Source: Symbiodinium natans (Eukaryota > Sar > Dinophyceae > Suessiales > Symbiodiniaceae). Taken from it: a stretch of 64,000 bases of DNA. Under the pieces are notes generated by a model that did not search any database, was not told where the DNA came from, and saw nothing but the letters and a program-made list of their open reading frames with translations. Below, piece by piece: positions 20,263 through 31,736 of this stretch (its first letter is position 1; each line of letters opens with the position of its first letter). The translations under genes were made by a program, and so were the position numbers. The stretch covers positions 525,130 to 589,129 of the forward strand of contig CAJNDS010002203.1 of assembly GCA_905221605.1 (NCBI GenBank), written 5' to 3'.

Positions 20263-21890
20263 TAATTGTTGACGTAACCTTGAACTACCCGACTGCATCA
20301 TGGCGGCAGGGGTCCCTGCCACAGCCGCCCCACACATGGCCACTGGCTCACGAGACTTGGGCCGAACTTGTGTAGGGCTCCTAAATGCCTTTTTGAGGTT
20401 CCTGAAATTCTGATCAGGGATTTTGCGGTCTACGGATTTAGGGTGTAGGGTTTAGGGGGCTAGGGGTTTGGGGCTTTAGGGTTTTAGGGTTAGGGGGCTA
20501 GGGGTTTAGGGCTCCAGGGCTTTAGGGCTTTTAGGGATTTTAGGGTTTTGGGGGCTTTAGGGCTTTACGGCTTTAGGGGTTTAGAGCTTTAGGGGTTTTG
20601 GGGGTTTTGGGTTTCTAGAGGTTCTTGGGTTTGGGGGAGACGCTGGGCAAGGCCTGGGGACCGGCGCGCGACCTGCCACCCAAGTGAGCGCCGCACGAGC
20701 CTTGCTGTCGCGCTGACGGCGTCTCGCAACCTGGGCAGGTACATCGCGGGCCCTAAACCCTAAACCCTATACTCTAAACCCTATACTCTAAACCCTATAC
20801 CCTAAACCACTAAACCCTAAAACCTAAAGCCCTCCACCCCCTTACAAAAGGAGCAACATCACCCCACAAGTCTAGCAGGAAAGGGTGCGGGCCTTAAGTT
20901 AGGGATCAGACGCTCAGGTTAAAAGTTTAGGCTTTGGGGCTGACAGCCTAAACCCTAAACCCCAAACCCCAAACCCTAAACCCTAAACCCTAAACCCTAA
21001 ACCCTAAACACTAAACCCTAACCCTGAACCCTGAATCCTGAACCCTGAACCCTAAACCGGCACCCAAAGAATCTGTGACATCCTTGGCTGGGAGCCCATT
21101 GGGGGTGGGCGAATTCTAGGCTGCTTTCAGCTTTTAGGGTGTACGTAGGGGCTAGGGTTTAGGGAGTAGGGTTTAGGCTTGCATGAGGGGTAGAACTCAG
21201 CGACTTCGGGCTTCAGATGCCCCTGAAAGGCCTTGCGATACCTCATTCTGCACTCATCTTCCTCCTGCACAATACCGGCTTGGCGAAAGTGGCGTTGCAA
21301 GCTTGCGCGGCTCCAACCACCCGAAAACCCCAGCCCTAAACCCGAAACCCTAAACCCTTAAAGCCTGGCCCGAAACCCTCAACCGTCAACCCTAGGCACT
21401 TCGACACTACACCCTAAACCCTATAAACCCTAAACCCTATTCCACACCCCTGCACGCCGGACCTCTTTTGGTTTAGGGCTTGTAGGCCTTTGGCAACCCT
21501 TAACCCTCAGCCCTAACTCTAAATCCTGAACCCTAACCCCCCTCCCGAAATTGCGGGACGCGGCTTGACATGAGTGATGGGCTAGTTCTAACAGCCCCAT
21601 GCTCTCTTTCGGCCCCCAACCCGAAAATTCCCTAAGCCCGAAACCCTAAACCCTAAACCCAAAACCCTAAACCCGAAACCCTAAACCCCAAACCCCAAAC
21701 CCTAAACCCTACCCTAACCCTGCGGAGTCCGTGCCGGCTGACCGGGCGAACCCGGATCGCCCGTGCCGAGCAGTGATGTAGGATGGCCTCCAGCTATAGA
21801 CATGAGGCTCGGACTTATGGCTTTGAGTTAAGGGTTCAGGGTTTAAGGTGTAGGGTTTAGGATTTAGAGGTTTCGGGGTGTAGGGGTTTA
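20263..21890. other. gene-poor stretch
   Basis: Degenerate TTTAGGG/CCCTAAA arrays (20440-20640, 20946-21056) and short spacers. At most weak exon-like pieces near 21060 (GTQRICDILGWEP) and 21722 (AESVPADRANPD). Confidence 0.4.
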
Positions 21891-22052
21891 GGGGTGAGGG
21901 GACCCAAGCCACACATCAGGGCTGGGTCCGTAGAGGTCCGGTCCGGGGACTGGGGGTCAAAGCCGCACTACAGTCGGCAGTGGGGGTTTCCAAAGTTATT
22001 GGTACCTTATTGGGGTCTTATAAAATATTGTCATAAACCCCCAGGTAACCAG

Positions 22053-22157
22053 GTTTGCACGAGAGCCTTGTCAGCCGGCCTGCTCGCCGAAGGCGTGTGC
22101 CATGGCCTTGCTGGAGACCTGCTACTTTTGGCTTCCGAGGTTAGCTCCGCAAGGGAG
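22053..22157 (+). CDS. exon candidate
   Basis: 105 bp, 35 codons in phase 0, between GTAACCAG and GTAAAT. It reads VCTRALSAGLLAEGVCHG and LAGDLLLLASEVSSARE. Unrecognised. Confidence 0.45.
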
Positions 22158-22485
22158 GTAAATCTGCAAAGTCTCTCTCCCCTCGCCTGCACCAAAGCTC
22201 CTGATTCCGTTTAACCCCCAAGGATCGGTGTAATCCCAACACTGAATCCCAGTCTATTCCCGAGCTTCTATGTGTGTCTTACAGATTCGGGTGCGAAAAT
22301 AGAGGGCTCATGTTAACCTTATTCCCCAAAATAACCCCTACCGAAGTAGCCCCCTAAATTTGGGACTGGCGTCCTAAGGACCCTTACAGTTTAGGGTTTA
22401 GGGTTTAGGGTTTATTGCCGGGCACTTGGGTGCAAGTCGTCTAAGCACCCTAAACCCTGCGATGCCCTGGGAGCTAACCTCGCAG

Positions 22486-22523
22486 CCAAGCCCTTGCGAT
22501 CGGTACGCATCATCGGACCTGGC
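22486..22523 (+). CDS. exon candidate, 38 bp
   Basis: Between ACCTCGCAG and the strong donor GTGAGTGG. One frame reads AKPLRSVRIIGPG. Unrecognised. Confidence 0.35.
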
Positions 22524-23596
22524 GTGAGTGGACAAGAGCTGATACGTGGTTCTCCGGTGACCATGCAGTTTGGCATTGAGGTTTTCATGGCCTGAGGGTT
22601 GAGAGTTTAGGGTTCAGGCCTGAGGCTATGTGTGCTTTTCGAGAAGAGCCTGTACTTGTTGGAGCAATTTCATAGGGGTTACGGTTAGGGCTTAGGTCCA
22701 GGTTTTACAGATGGTTTGTGTTACATTTTTATATACAGTATAGTTTAGGTTTGCACAAGCTGCCCAGGGACCAGATGCGAGGCCCGCTGCTGTAGTCTGG
22801 ATAATGTGAACGCTGTCCCTAGCGACCTCGTGCCAGCATGCAGCATTCTGCAGAAGCATGCCTGCCGAGAAAAGCGTTTCAGCAGATTGCTTGTCGGTTC
22901 AAGTTGCAAGTGGACCCTTGCTCGGAATGCTAAGCGTTGGGGGCCTTTAATGTCAGGCTGAAGGCTGAGCAGTTTAGTTTAGGGTTTAGGGTTCAGGATT
23001 CATGGGTTTAGGGTTTAGGGTTTGGGGTTTAGGGTTTAGGGTTTACGTAGTTGTAAGGCATATGGTTGGGGTTTCAAAATGTGGGGTTACTGTGGGGCTT
23101 CATCCGAGCTCAGATTAGGGTTCAGGCTTTTGTAAGGTTAAGATTGAGCGTTTGCCGCTTCGTCAACCAATCCGGAAACCATTCCCCGCTACTAGTAGCA
23201 TCGTCCTGGCTAGTTTCTCTGTTGGTGCTCAAGTGCTCAAGGAGAGCTTCATAGCTGGGGTATGACTTGGAGAGTTTAGGAAGGGTATATCAAGCTCCTG
23301 CCTGTGTTTCCTTTCTGTTTGCTACGTCAGAACGCTGGAAAGCTCAAACGGTGAGCGTCCACATGTTCAATGAGGACCCGCCCCCCCACCCCCCCCCCCC
23401 CACCCACCCACAAAGAAACAAACAGCTAAGCTCAACCTCTCACAAACCCTTTGAGCCCCCAAACCCTACAAAGCCAACGACATCTACCGATGCCCACGTT
23501 GGCCTCTCAAGCCGGCAACCGGGCATAGTTCCCGCTGTTCCTCGGGCCCCTGCGGACGAGTTGCTCACGAAGGTCCGGGAGGAGGGGGTTTTGGGT

Positions 23597-23700
23597 TTAG
23601 GGGTTTAGGTTTTTGGGTTTTGGGTTTAGGGGTTTAGGGGTTTAGGGGTTTAGGGGTTTAGGGTTTAGGGGTTTAGGGTTTTAGGGCTTTAGGGTTTTGG
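23597..23700 (+). repeat. TTTAGGGG-type array
   Basis: 8-mer TTTAGGGG units with TTTTAGGG variants. Confidence 0.85.
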
Positions 23701-23811
23701 GTTTAGTGTTTAGGGTTTACAAGAGCTTCCTTGGCGACCCAAAACCCAAAAAGGTTCCAGGATTTTGGTTTCGGGTTTAGGCCCTGAATCCTAAGCCCTG
23801 GACCTTGGGTT

Positions 23812-23899
23812 GTTGCCCCTTATACTAACAGTCCTTAATGGGGATCATAATCGGGGGTACTACAATCCTTATACAAGGACGGTTAGTATAAGGAGGAAC
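23812..23899. mobile_element. MITE-like element, family C
   Basis: 88 bp with 25-bp inverted arms (CCCCTTATACTAACAGTCCTT), three mismatches, and core GGGGTACTACAATCC. Confidence 0.7.
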
Positions 23900-24817
23900 A
23901 TGCAAACCTTGAACCTTTAAATGAACATCGCGAGGTTGGAGCCTTTAAGAGTTGAAAGTGGATATGAGGGTTTAGAGCGCGCTAGGGTTTAGTGTTTAGG
24001 GTTTAGGGTTTAGGGTTTAGGGTTTAGGGCTCCATGTCTCTGCCTCACAGCTTCTCCAGCTCGGTGGAAACACCCTAAACCCTCAACCCGCAACCCTGGA
24101 CCCTAAACCTATCGGACCAAACATAGGCCTCCCTTATTCCCTTTTTAAGGGTTTAGGGTCCCTTAGAAGTCCCTCTAACCCAAAAAGTGTACCCTTTAGT
24201 TGCTCTGGGGTCTAGAAACTCCAACCAGGCCTTGGGGTTTAGGATTCAGGGCTTAGGGTAGGGGAATCCCTCGGTTTGAATGGTTCGGCGTCCAAGATGC
24301 GCTCAATTTTTAGGCCTAAGCTTGCACAAGAGAAAGCCGCGCCTCGATAAACGGCAGAATGTACACCCTGAACCCGAAACTCGGAATCTTTCGAACATCC
24401 CTCTAAGCCCGAACCCCACCCCAAAGAAAGGCTGCACTCCAAAGTTGCGAACCGCCAAGTTCTTCAAGCACCCCCCGTCCCCCACATCTTGTTTTTCTCC
24501 GAAGCCCCCATTATTTGGGCGCGAAGTCCGTGAGTGAACTCCGACATCCCTCCACACTTAGACAGCCCCAACTTTCCGACCGCCCCGGTGCGGAAGTGTA
24601 GACCCCGTGACTCATGTGTGGGGGAGGCCAGGGCTGCTCCTTGGTGATACTCCGCACCGTTCAAGTGCCGAGGTTTCGGATTTCGAGTTTTTTTTTTTTT
24701 TTTGGGGGGGGGGGGGGGGTTGTTGGGGTGTGTAGGGTTTGGGGTTTAGGCTTTAGGGGGGGGCAATGTCCGTCTTGGGAACTGTGGAGACGAGCCGATC
24801 CACTCTGGGCGCTCCAG

Positions 24818-24899
24818 GCGGCCGGAGACGACTTTCGGCACACACACACTGCAACGCTTACCATGAGCGCCCGGCACCCGCTTCCTGCACACGACCCAG
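24818..24899 (+). CDS. exon candidate
   Basis: Between GCGCTCCAG and GTGAAC. It reads AAGDDFRHTHTATLTMSA and RHPLPAHDP. Unrecognised. Confidence 0.4.
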
Positions 24900-25273
24900 G
24901 TGAACCAGCCATGCACTTGAGGGATTCTTTACACCTGCGGCGGCATGACCACGGGAATTTACGGCTTTGGGGGCTTTAAGCGGCAAGGGTTTTTAGGGCC
25001 ATACGTTTGATAGGGGAAGGGGTTCCCTCTCCACTCTGGAGAGTGCCGCACTGTGAAGGCCTTGTAGGGCAGTACTACGTCCTAAAGTCCCACCCGACCT
25101 GAATTCTGGTAGAGTGCTACAGCACCAGCCAAGAAGGGCGGATGAAGTCCATTGCACACTCCACATCCGCCGGCAAAGTTCCCTCACTTGCCGTGCGAGG
25201 GTTTCGCCGCGCAGGCAGCACGGTCCTTTGGGAAGGGGCATCGCCCCGGACGGCTCCTTATTCGCCTTGCAAA

Positions 25274-25428
25274 TACTTGGAGGTTCATGGTACTTAATAA
25301 CCAATTCCAGCTGTACTCATAACTGTACTTGTGACCATATTCGGGCGCGTAAGGGGCCTTACAAGTGGGTTATACGTCTATAAGTACAAGTATAATTGAT
25401 GAATAAGTATATCATGAGCCTCCAAGTA
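25274..25428. mobile_element. MITE-like element, family B, full length
   Basis: 155 bp with inverted ends TACTTGGAGGTTCATG / CATGAGCCTCCAAGTA (one mismatch). AT-rich interior with ACTTATAA-type repeats. Confidence 0.7.
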
Positions 25429-25669
25429 TGAGCATCTCTGCAGTACGCAAGCGTAGAGCGTGTGCGGATTGAGTTTGATGCATGACAGTACGACCCGTAC
25501 ACCTTCTCATGGAACGAGCGCTTGCTTGGGGGAAGGCCCTCGGCACACGCGACGCTTTTTGTTGGGGCCAGCCTTCAAAGCCGAGTTTGCCCTGAATGCA
25601 AAAGCGCCTTTGACAACCCTGCAATGCCCTGAGCTCCTCAACCCGAGCACTTGGACCCTTGATGACGAA

Positions 25670-25885
25670 GCATTACAAACTGTTAATCAACTAAATATTC
25701 CGAATCAAATATTGTGGCAAAGAACTCACATAATTCATCAACTAAATTTTTCCAGATATAAAGTCAGATAAGAATGATAATGTTTTGATGTTTAATCGGC
25801 ATATTAACTTTTAGTTTAAATGAGTTAGGATATGGCATTGTTGTAAAGCTTAACTTTGCTCATGTTCAGTGCTTCATGCACCTCT
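25670..25885. other. AT-rich island
   Basis: About 200 bp clearly richer in A/T than its surroundings and free of telomere-like repeats. No frame recognised. A possible organelle-derived or transposon fragment. Confidence 0.35.
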
Positions 25886-26434
25886 TCATTTGTAAAGAAA
25901 CCCTAAACCCTAAACCCTAAACCCTGGAACGCAAGTTTAACCCAGAACCCAAAAGCCGCAGCACCCAGACCGCAAGCCTTGGGTTCGCGAGTCCGCAATG
26001 CCTGATCCCTTAGTTCGAACCCAAGCCCGAAGAAACCTCGGTTTAGGGTTTCGGGTTTAGGGTTTAGGGTGTAGGGTTTAGGGTTTAGGGTTTAGGGTTT
26101 AGGGCCTCTACCCTCAAAGCACTGAACACCTGCCAGTGTCCCTGCACCAAACACCCCTGCACATGGTGTACCCGAAGCTTTATACATCTAGCGGCTCGCG
26201 CCCTACGACCTGAAGAACCCCCAAAATGGGGTTGAGGAGCCTAAAAAAGGTTCCCTGACCTGGCCATATTCTATTTCTTCATCCAAGAAGCCTAAAACTC
26301 AAAGCCCTGAACCCAATCCCCAGGTAAAGCGCAGTAAACCTAGGCCCTACCTTGACCCCCAAACCCAAACCCTAAACCCCAAACCCCAAACCCTACACCC
26401 TAAACCCTAAACCTCCTGCCTCGCAGGAAAGATG

Positions 26435-26510
26435 CCAGAAGGAACCAAGGCCCGACCCTGCCATCGCAAGGGGCACGCTTCCCGCAAAAGTTGGACCCTG
26501 AAATCTCCTC
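26435..26510 (+). CDS. exon candidate
   Basis: After CTGCCTCGCAG, 25 bases downstream of a CCCTAAA array. It reads KDARRNQGPTLPSQGA and RFPQKLDPEI. Right boundary unclear. Confidence 0.3.
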
Positions 26511-26602
26511 ACCCCTTTCCCTTGCTTAGGGTTGGGGGTTAAGGGTTTCGATTTCGGGTTCAGGGCGTAGGGTTTAGGGTTTAGAGTTTAGGGTTTAAGG
26601 TT

Positions 26603-26792
26603 TGTAGAAATTGTGTTATAGGGCTTGGGTCCCAACAACGTCTTGACCGAAAGTCAAAGTGTTCACCAAATTGGTTTTTTGGAGCTGAATCACATGTTTT
26701 TGGAGGGACAAAACAACGCTTTGGATTCATCTGCATAAACTGGGTGGTCAGCTGTTTAGACAAATGGTTTGGGAAATTCAGAGTGATATCAC
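26603..26792. mobile_element. family G element, diverged or partial
   Basis: Starts TGTAGAAATTGTGTTATAGG and ends with CAGCTGTTTAGACAAATGGT, matching both flanks of 62012-62941 but without the minisatellite. Confidence 0.5.
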
Positions 26793-27523
26793 GTGCAACT
26801 GTTGTAAGTTTTTGTCCTGAGGGTTCAGGGTGTAGGGTTTCGGGGTTAGGGTTTTGTGTTTAGGGTTTATGGTTCTAAAGCCTGTACGCGCCTAAAAGAT
26901 CCCTGGGCAGCTTAAACCTAATCCCCAAACCGGAAGAGTCTGGAATCAAGCCCCAGTGCTTCATATCGGCAATTCTGCACTGTCTTGAACCCTAAACCCT
27001 AAACCTTATAAACCCTAAACCCTAAACCCTAAACCCTAAGGGCTTTCGGGTTTCTATGTTATAGTTGGCGGTTTTTTGTTCAGGGGACAGTCGTTGAACA
27101 CGTTTTTAAATGACACGGGGGTTTAGACTCCTGGTTCCTTTGGGGCATCCATTGGGTTTAGGGTTTAGGGTTGAGGGTCCTATAGGGTTTAGGGTTTAGA
27201 TCCTTTAAGACAGGTATCGTTTGTGCCCAGCAGTGCCACTAGAATCGAGTATGGCAAAAAGCGAGTTGGGAAGCCCCGGCAAACTTGGATACACCATGCA
27301 AAGAAGTTTGTGTGGGAAGAGACGCTTGGCAGAATATCTTATGAAGAAACCCCGGTACAAGATAGTCTCATCTATAATGCAGGTTTGCAAAGACAGTTCT
27401 AAAGCGTCTGCAGAGGGTAAGCCTCCTTTGTGCTGCGCCAACGCCGTGTCTTGAAGTTGACGTACAGTCGATTCACGGTATGGCTTCGGAAAAATAGGGT
27501 TTAGGGTTTAGGGTCCTATAGGG

Positions 27524-27585
27524 TTTAGGGTTTAGGGTTTAGGGTTTAGGGTTTAGGGTTTAGGGTTTAGGGTTTAGGGTTTAGG
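27524..27585 (+). repeat. TTTAGGG array
   Basis: About nine perfect units; shorter runs precede it. Confidence 0.9.
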
Positions 27586-27718
27586 TCGGAATTACTTGTT
27601 GCTCTTGTCCTTTCGACTGGCGTTGAGGTCCATGAGAAGCCGTTACGGCCCTTCCGTCAGCCCAAACTCTGAAACTGCCAACCTCTAAACCTGAAACCCC
27701 AAACCTCAAAGCCTAAAC

Positions 27719-27797
27719 CCTAAACCTTAAACCCTAAACCCTAAACCCTAAACCCTAAACCCTAAACCCTAAACCCTAAACCCTAAACCCTAAACCC
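27719..27797 (-). repeat. CCCTAAA array
   Basis: About 11 units, opposite orientation to 27524-27585 only 135 bp away. Confidence 0.9.
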
Positions 27798-27846
27798 CAA
27801 CAACCAAAGCCTAAACCCTAGAACCTGGCTTTGCTGCGCGTGTCAG

Positions 27847-27912
27847 GTCCAGCACGACACCGACGAGGGCAGTGAGTTCATCCGCGACGCGGTGCAGCAG
27901 GCTCCGTCACTC
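27847..27912 (+). CDS. exon candidate
   Basis: After GCGTGTCAG. It reads VQHDTDEGSEFIRDAV and QQAPS with G/C-rich codons. Unrecognised. Confidence 0.4.
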
Positions 27913-28200
27913 TCAGGGTCTAGGACTTGTAGGGTGTAGGGTATTTAGGGTATTTAGGGTGGCAGGGCTTAGGGTATGTATGGCATTTGGGGTACTTTGG
28001 GTATTTCGGGTATTTAGGGCATTTAAGGTATTTATCAGGGTTGAGGGTGTATAGGGCTTGGTCCCTTCTTACTCCCTCAAAGCTTCGTTTGTGGTGGGGC
28101 TTCTTCCTTGGAATCCTAGCCAGATGCTGGTGTTCTGTTTCATTTTTTTGGCATTTAGGGTTTAGGGCTTGGGGTTTTCGTCTTGAAAGGTTTAGGGTCT

Positions 28201-28293
28201 ACGCAAAGTGGGCTGCAAGAAGCAGGCCTCACAGAAGAACAACAAACTTGGACTGGCCAGCGTGCTGCCCTTTTCAAAAAACCAGCGCTAACC
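28201..28293 (+). CDS. exon candidate, 3' terminal
   Basis: It reads RKVGCKKQASQKNNKLG, then LASVLPFSKNQR and a TAA. Basic C-terminus; unrecognised. Confidence 0.35.
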
Positions 28294-28555
28294 ACAAACT
28301 CCAAACACTAAGCCCTAAACCGAATCGCGGGCAAAGAGTTCAGAACACAACGCAGCGCAACGACGAACATGCTCTCATCGCAAAGTCACCACGCAGGGGC
28401 TGATCGAACACTGAACGAGTGTTTAGGGTGATGGGGTCTAGGGCCCATTGTGGTAGTTGGCGCTGCAGGCCTGTCGGGCCATGGGGTCATAGGGTATAGG
28501 CGCCCCGGTGTGGGGGCGAGGTTTAGGGATGACCACCCTTGCTGTTCCGAACTGG

Positions 28556-28668
28556 GGTTTAGGGTTTAGGGTTTTAGGGTTTAGGGTTTTAGGGTTTAGG
28601 GTTTTAGGGTTTAGGGTTTAGGGTTTTAGGGTTTAGGGTTTAGGGTTTAGGGTTTAGGGTTTCGGGTT
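28556..28668 (+). repeat. alternating TTTAGGG/TTTTAGGG array
   Basis: Begins as a 15-bp higher-order unit (7-mer plus 8-mer), then plain TTTAGGG. Confidence 0.88.
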
Positions 28669-28779
28669 TCGGGTCTGGTCGTTACAAGTTTTTTGCGTGT
28701 TTTTGGGTTGGGTTTCAGGGCTTTTGGGGTTCAGTGGCGGTGGCTGAGGGCTGAATCTCAAGGCAAGGCCCGGTTTCAG

Positions 28780-28853
28780 GAAGATGTCGTAGCAGTGCAT
28801 CACAGCAACGAGATTTATCGGTGGTATCCTTGGACTGCAAGTCTGTCCGAAGG
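28780..28853 (+). CDS. exon candidate
   Basis: Between CGGTTTCAG and GTGAAG. It reads EDVVAVHHSNEIYRWYP and WTASLSE. It lies just upstream of the LC8 gene; not part of LC8 as far as can be seen. Confidence 0.4.
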
Positions 28854-29025
28854 GTGAAGCCCTGTAATTGTTGGGTCTGGAAGCATACCCTGGTGCCGGA
28901 TTGCCAAGAGCCCTGGTGAGTTCTCTAGACTAGGCCTTTTTTGGGTACCCTAAAAAAGAATAATAAGAGGGCCCGCCTTTATAATCAGGACCCCAAAAGG
29001 GGCCGTAACTTAGATAATTCGCCAG

Positions 29026-31736
29026 ATAGGTTTTCACGTGGTGCGCTTGTACAGCGGAGACATAGCTCTTGCTGCGAACTCGACGGCCCAGGCGTCCACG
29101 GCCATGGGCAAGTTCGAGAACGAGAAGGACGTGGGGGGTTCTAGGGAATAAAATCCTGAGATCGCCGCCCCACTCCAGCCTTCGGCCTCTCTTGGCAATT
29201 GCTGGGGGGGGGGGGGTATTTTCTCTTTTGAAAGTTAAACTTATGGTACTTATACTTGTACGTTAAAAAAAAACCTAGAAGTTAAATTGATGCGGCTGCA
29301 CGGAGCTGCAAGTCCCAACTCTTCCTGTTTGGCTTCACTGCCTTCGAACTGCAAAGTACAGCGACTAGGGAGCTCAGGCATGCTCATTGCAAAAAGGCCA
29401 CAACCCTAAACCCTAAAACCGAAACACCCTATAAACCCTATAAACCCCATACATCCTATAAACCCTATAAACCCTATAAACCCTATAAAACCTGTCAACC
29501 CCAAACCCAACACTTGACGTGTTACGTGTGGAGGAACTTTGAAGCCTGAAGCAAACCCTGGAACCTGCGTCTGAGCACTGTGCCCAGCCACCCCCCCCCC
29601 GGCCCCCCAAACCCTCCTGAAGAACTGAAGCCGGAAGTAGGGTTTAGGGTTTAGAATTCAGGGTTTAGGGTTTAAGGTTACTATAAGGGTCAAGGGTTTG
29701 GGGTTTAGGGTTCAGGATTGAGGCATATTGCTGTTACTGGCGGTTGTATTTCAGGTTCCTTTTCAATATTGGTGAGGGTGTTGGGGGGGTGTCCTTTTGG
29801 AGATACTAGAAGCAAAGTCTCTACTTGGAGCTTCATGGTACTTAATAAGCAGTTAGAACTTTACTTATAGCTGTGCATACAACCATATTAGGGCACTTAA
29901 GGGGCCAAAAAGCGGGTTATAAGTACAGTCATGAACCCTGAACCCTGAACCCTGAACCCTGAACCCTGAACCCTAAACCCTAAACCCTAAACCCTAAACC
30001 CTAAACCCAAGCACTTCATACCCGCAACCCAACTCTCGAGAGGACATCTCGCGGCACATCAAGGCCTTCTTCGATGGAAAGTTCGGTCCCCCAGTCCTCC
30101 TGGAAGCCTTGGACTTCTTGGGATTCTAGGGTTTAGGGTTTGGGGTTTAGGGTTTAGGGTTTAGGGTTTTAGCGTTTTAGGGTTTAGTGTTTAGGCTTAG
30201 GGTTTAGGGGTACTGGTTCTTCATCAGTGGGGACTTATGGAGACTTCGGTTCTCTCCGTACGGGGTCACATCGGGGAATATGAGGTATCGGTTTAGAACT
30301 TCAGCTTTTAGTTTTTGTATCTGGTTCCTCAGCAGCGCAGGCTAGGGATTGCTTGTGGAATCCCACGTACATCCAGAATACTACCCTTTTCTTAGGGTTC
30401 ATTTCGTCCTCAAGGCTGGGCCTATAGGGTTTATGATGGTTTATAGGTTTGAGTATTCAGGTACTTGAAATTCTAAACCCTAACATGTCCGCCGATGAAG
30501 CGAGACGCCTCACTAGAGGACCACCCGCAGTGGTTACTGGTCATCGTATGAGCAGGCTGCCCTGACGGAGTTGGAACCATTCCTGGACCTCAGCCTAAGC
30601 ATTCCAGACAGGATCCATGGGAAACTGGAACTCCGTCAGTTGGTCAGGAATTTCATGGAGTTTGAGGCGAATGATGAGGATGAGACACTTCCAGACCGGG
30701 TGCCGTAAACCCTAAACCCTTTAACCCCTAAACCCCTACACCCGAAGCCCCTAAACCCTCAGCCCCTAAGCTCCTGGGGGTCCCCAAAGTTGAGCATCAA
30801 GGTCCCGGGGCTTGGGGTGTTAAGAAGCGGTTTTTTTCTGCATGACGGCTTTGGTCCCCTGAACTACGTAGGGCGCGGTCATGGGATCTTAGAATTCGGT
30901 GGTTCGGTTTTGGGGTTGAGGGTTTTGGTTTTGGGAGTTCCAGGACGATCATGTATTGGTTAGGTATAGGGTTCAGGGTTTGCAGGGTTGCAGGGTTTTA
31001 CGGCCTTAGGGCAATACTTTATTGTTTAGTTTGTCGTGCTGCTGAGGTATGGGCCAAACTGGCACTGCATCGTTGGCAAGGGCTTTGCAACCCACGCCAC
31101 CTACGAGGATCTCGGGTGGTGCAGGGTTTGGGGTTGCAGGGTTTAGGGTGTTTAGGGTGTTTTTTTACGGTGTTTAGGGTTTTCAGGGTGTTTAGGGGTT
31201 CTAGGCTCTAGGCTCAAGGTTCGCGAGGTTACTGTTCCCGGAGGGGTGTTTGAGTCACGGGGAAGCGCCTCCACTTGCCGCTCGCCCTGCGGGGACTGGC
31301 CGCCACCTGAAAAAGAGATGGTTGCCCTGAACCCTGAAGCCTTGAAGCTCAAAGCCTCAACCCTCATCCGTGTGTTGATGGCCTTGTGCAGCAGCCCTTG
31401 ATCCTCATCAATCTTCCATGTACTTGTTCCTCTTACCCTCGTCAGCAAAAAGACCCTTGAGGTACCAGCCGTTGCCAGCCCGACTCGTGGTGCTGCCACT
31501 CTACTGTCTATACCCAAAGGCCTAAACACCAAGCCCCCAGGCCTAACCTCCAGGCCACTCGGCGGCATCCGCCCTTTTGAGTCATGCATCGACTTGCCAC
31601 TTGCGCCCGGGTGTAGGCGAAGACGTCCATGTTCTTCTACCTGCCGCCCTTGGCCATCCTGCTGTACAAGATGGGGCGGGATCCCCAGTCAAGTACTGCG
31701 AAATCCCCAAAACCCTCGCTAAACGCTAAGGCCTGA
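29026..31736 (+). CDS. LC8-type dynein light chain, four exons
   Basis: Exons 29026-29127, 30043-30080, 31047-31107 and 31617-31736 join in phase. They read as the cytoplasmic dynein light chain LC8 (DYNLL) fold: helix region ASTAMGKFENEK, then DISRHIKAFFDGK, the hallmark YGPNWHCIVGK, THATYE, and the final strand KTSMFFYLPPLAILLYK. LC8 dimers dock dynein and many other partners. The mature part is about 85 residues, close to the usual 89; the initiator Met is probably in an upstream exon not identified. The in-frame stop is at 31734-31736, so the C-terminus may run about 20 residues longer than usual or be spliced again. Introns 1 and 3 appear to use GA donors (AAG/GACGTG, GAG/GATCTC); intron 2 is GT-AG (AA/GTTCGG). 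All introns contain telomere-like repeats. Confidence 0.8.
29420..29490 (-). repeat. CCCTATAAA array
   Basis: 9-bp variant units; a shorter run is at 43455-43503. Confidence 0.8.
29822..29937. mobile_element. MITE-like element, family B, right end replaced
   Basis: Starts TACTTGGAGCTTCATGG and follows family B to GTCATGAACC, where the expected end (TCCAAGTA) is replaced by a CCCTGAA array. Confidence 0.6.
29932..30006 (-). repeat. CCCTGAA then CCCTAAA array
   Basis: Six CCCTGAA then five CCCTAAA, starting at the broken end of the MITE at 29822. Confidence 0.9.
30531..30704 (+). CDS. exon candidate within LC8 intron 2
   Basis: After CCACCCGCAG. It reads GYWSSYEQAALTELEPF, then LDLSLSIPDRIHGKLEL and QLVRNFMEFEANDEDE. 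It ends where GTAAACCCTAAACC starts. Coding sense is strong, yet it lies between LC8 exons 2 and 3, whose direct join is in phase. It could be a nested or relic exon. Confidence 0.4.
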
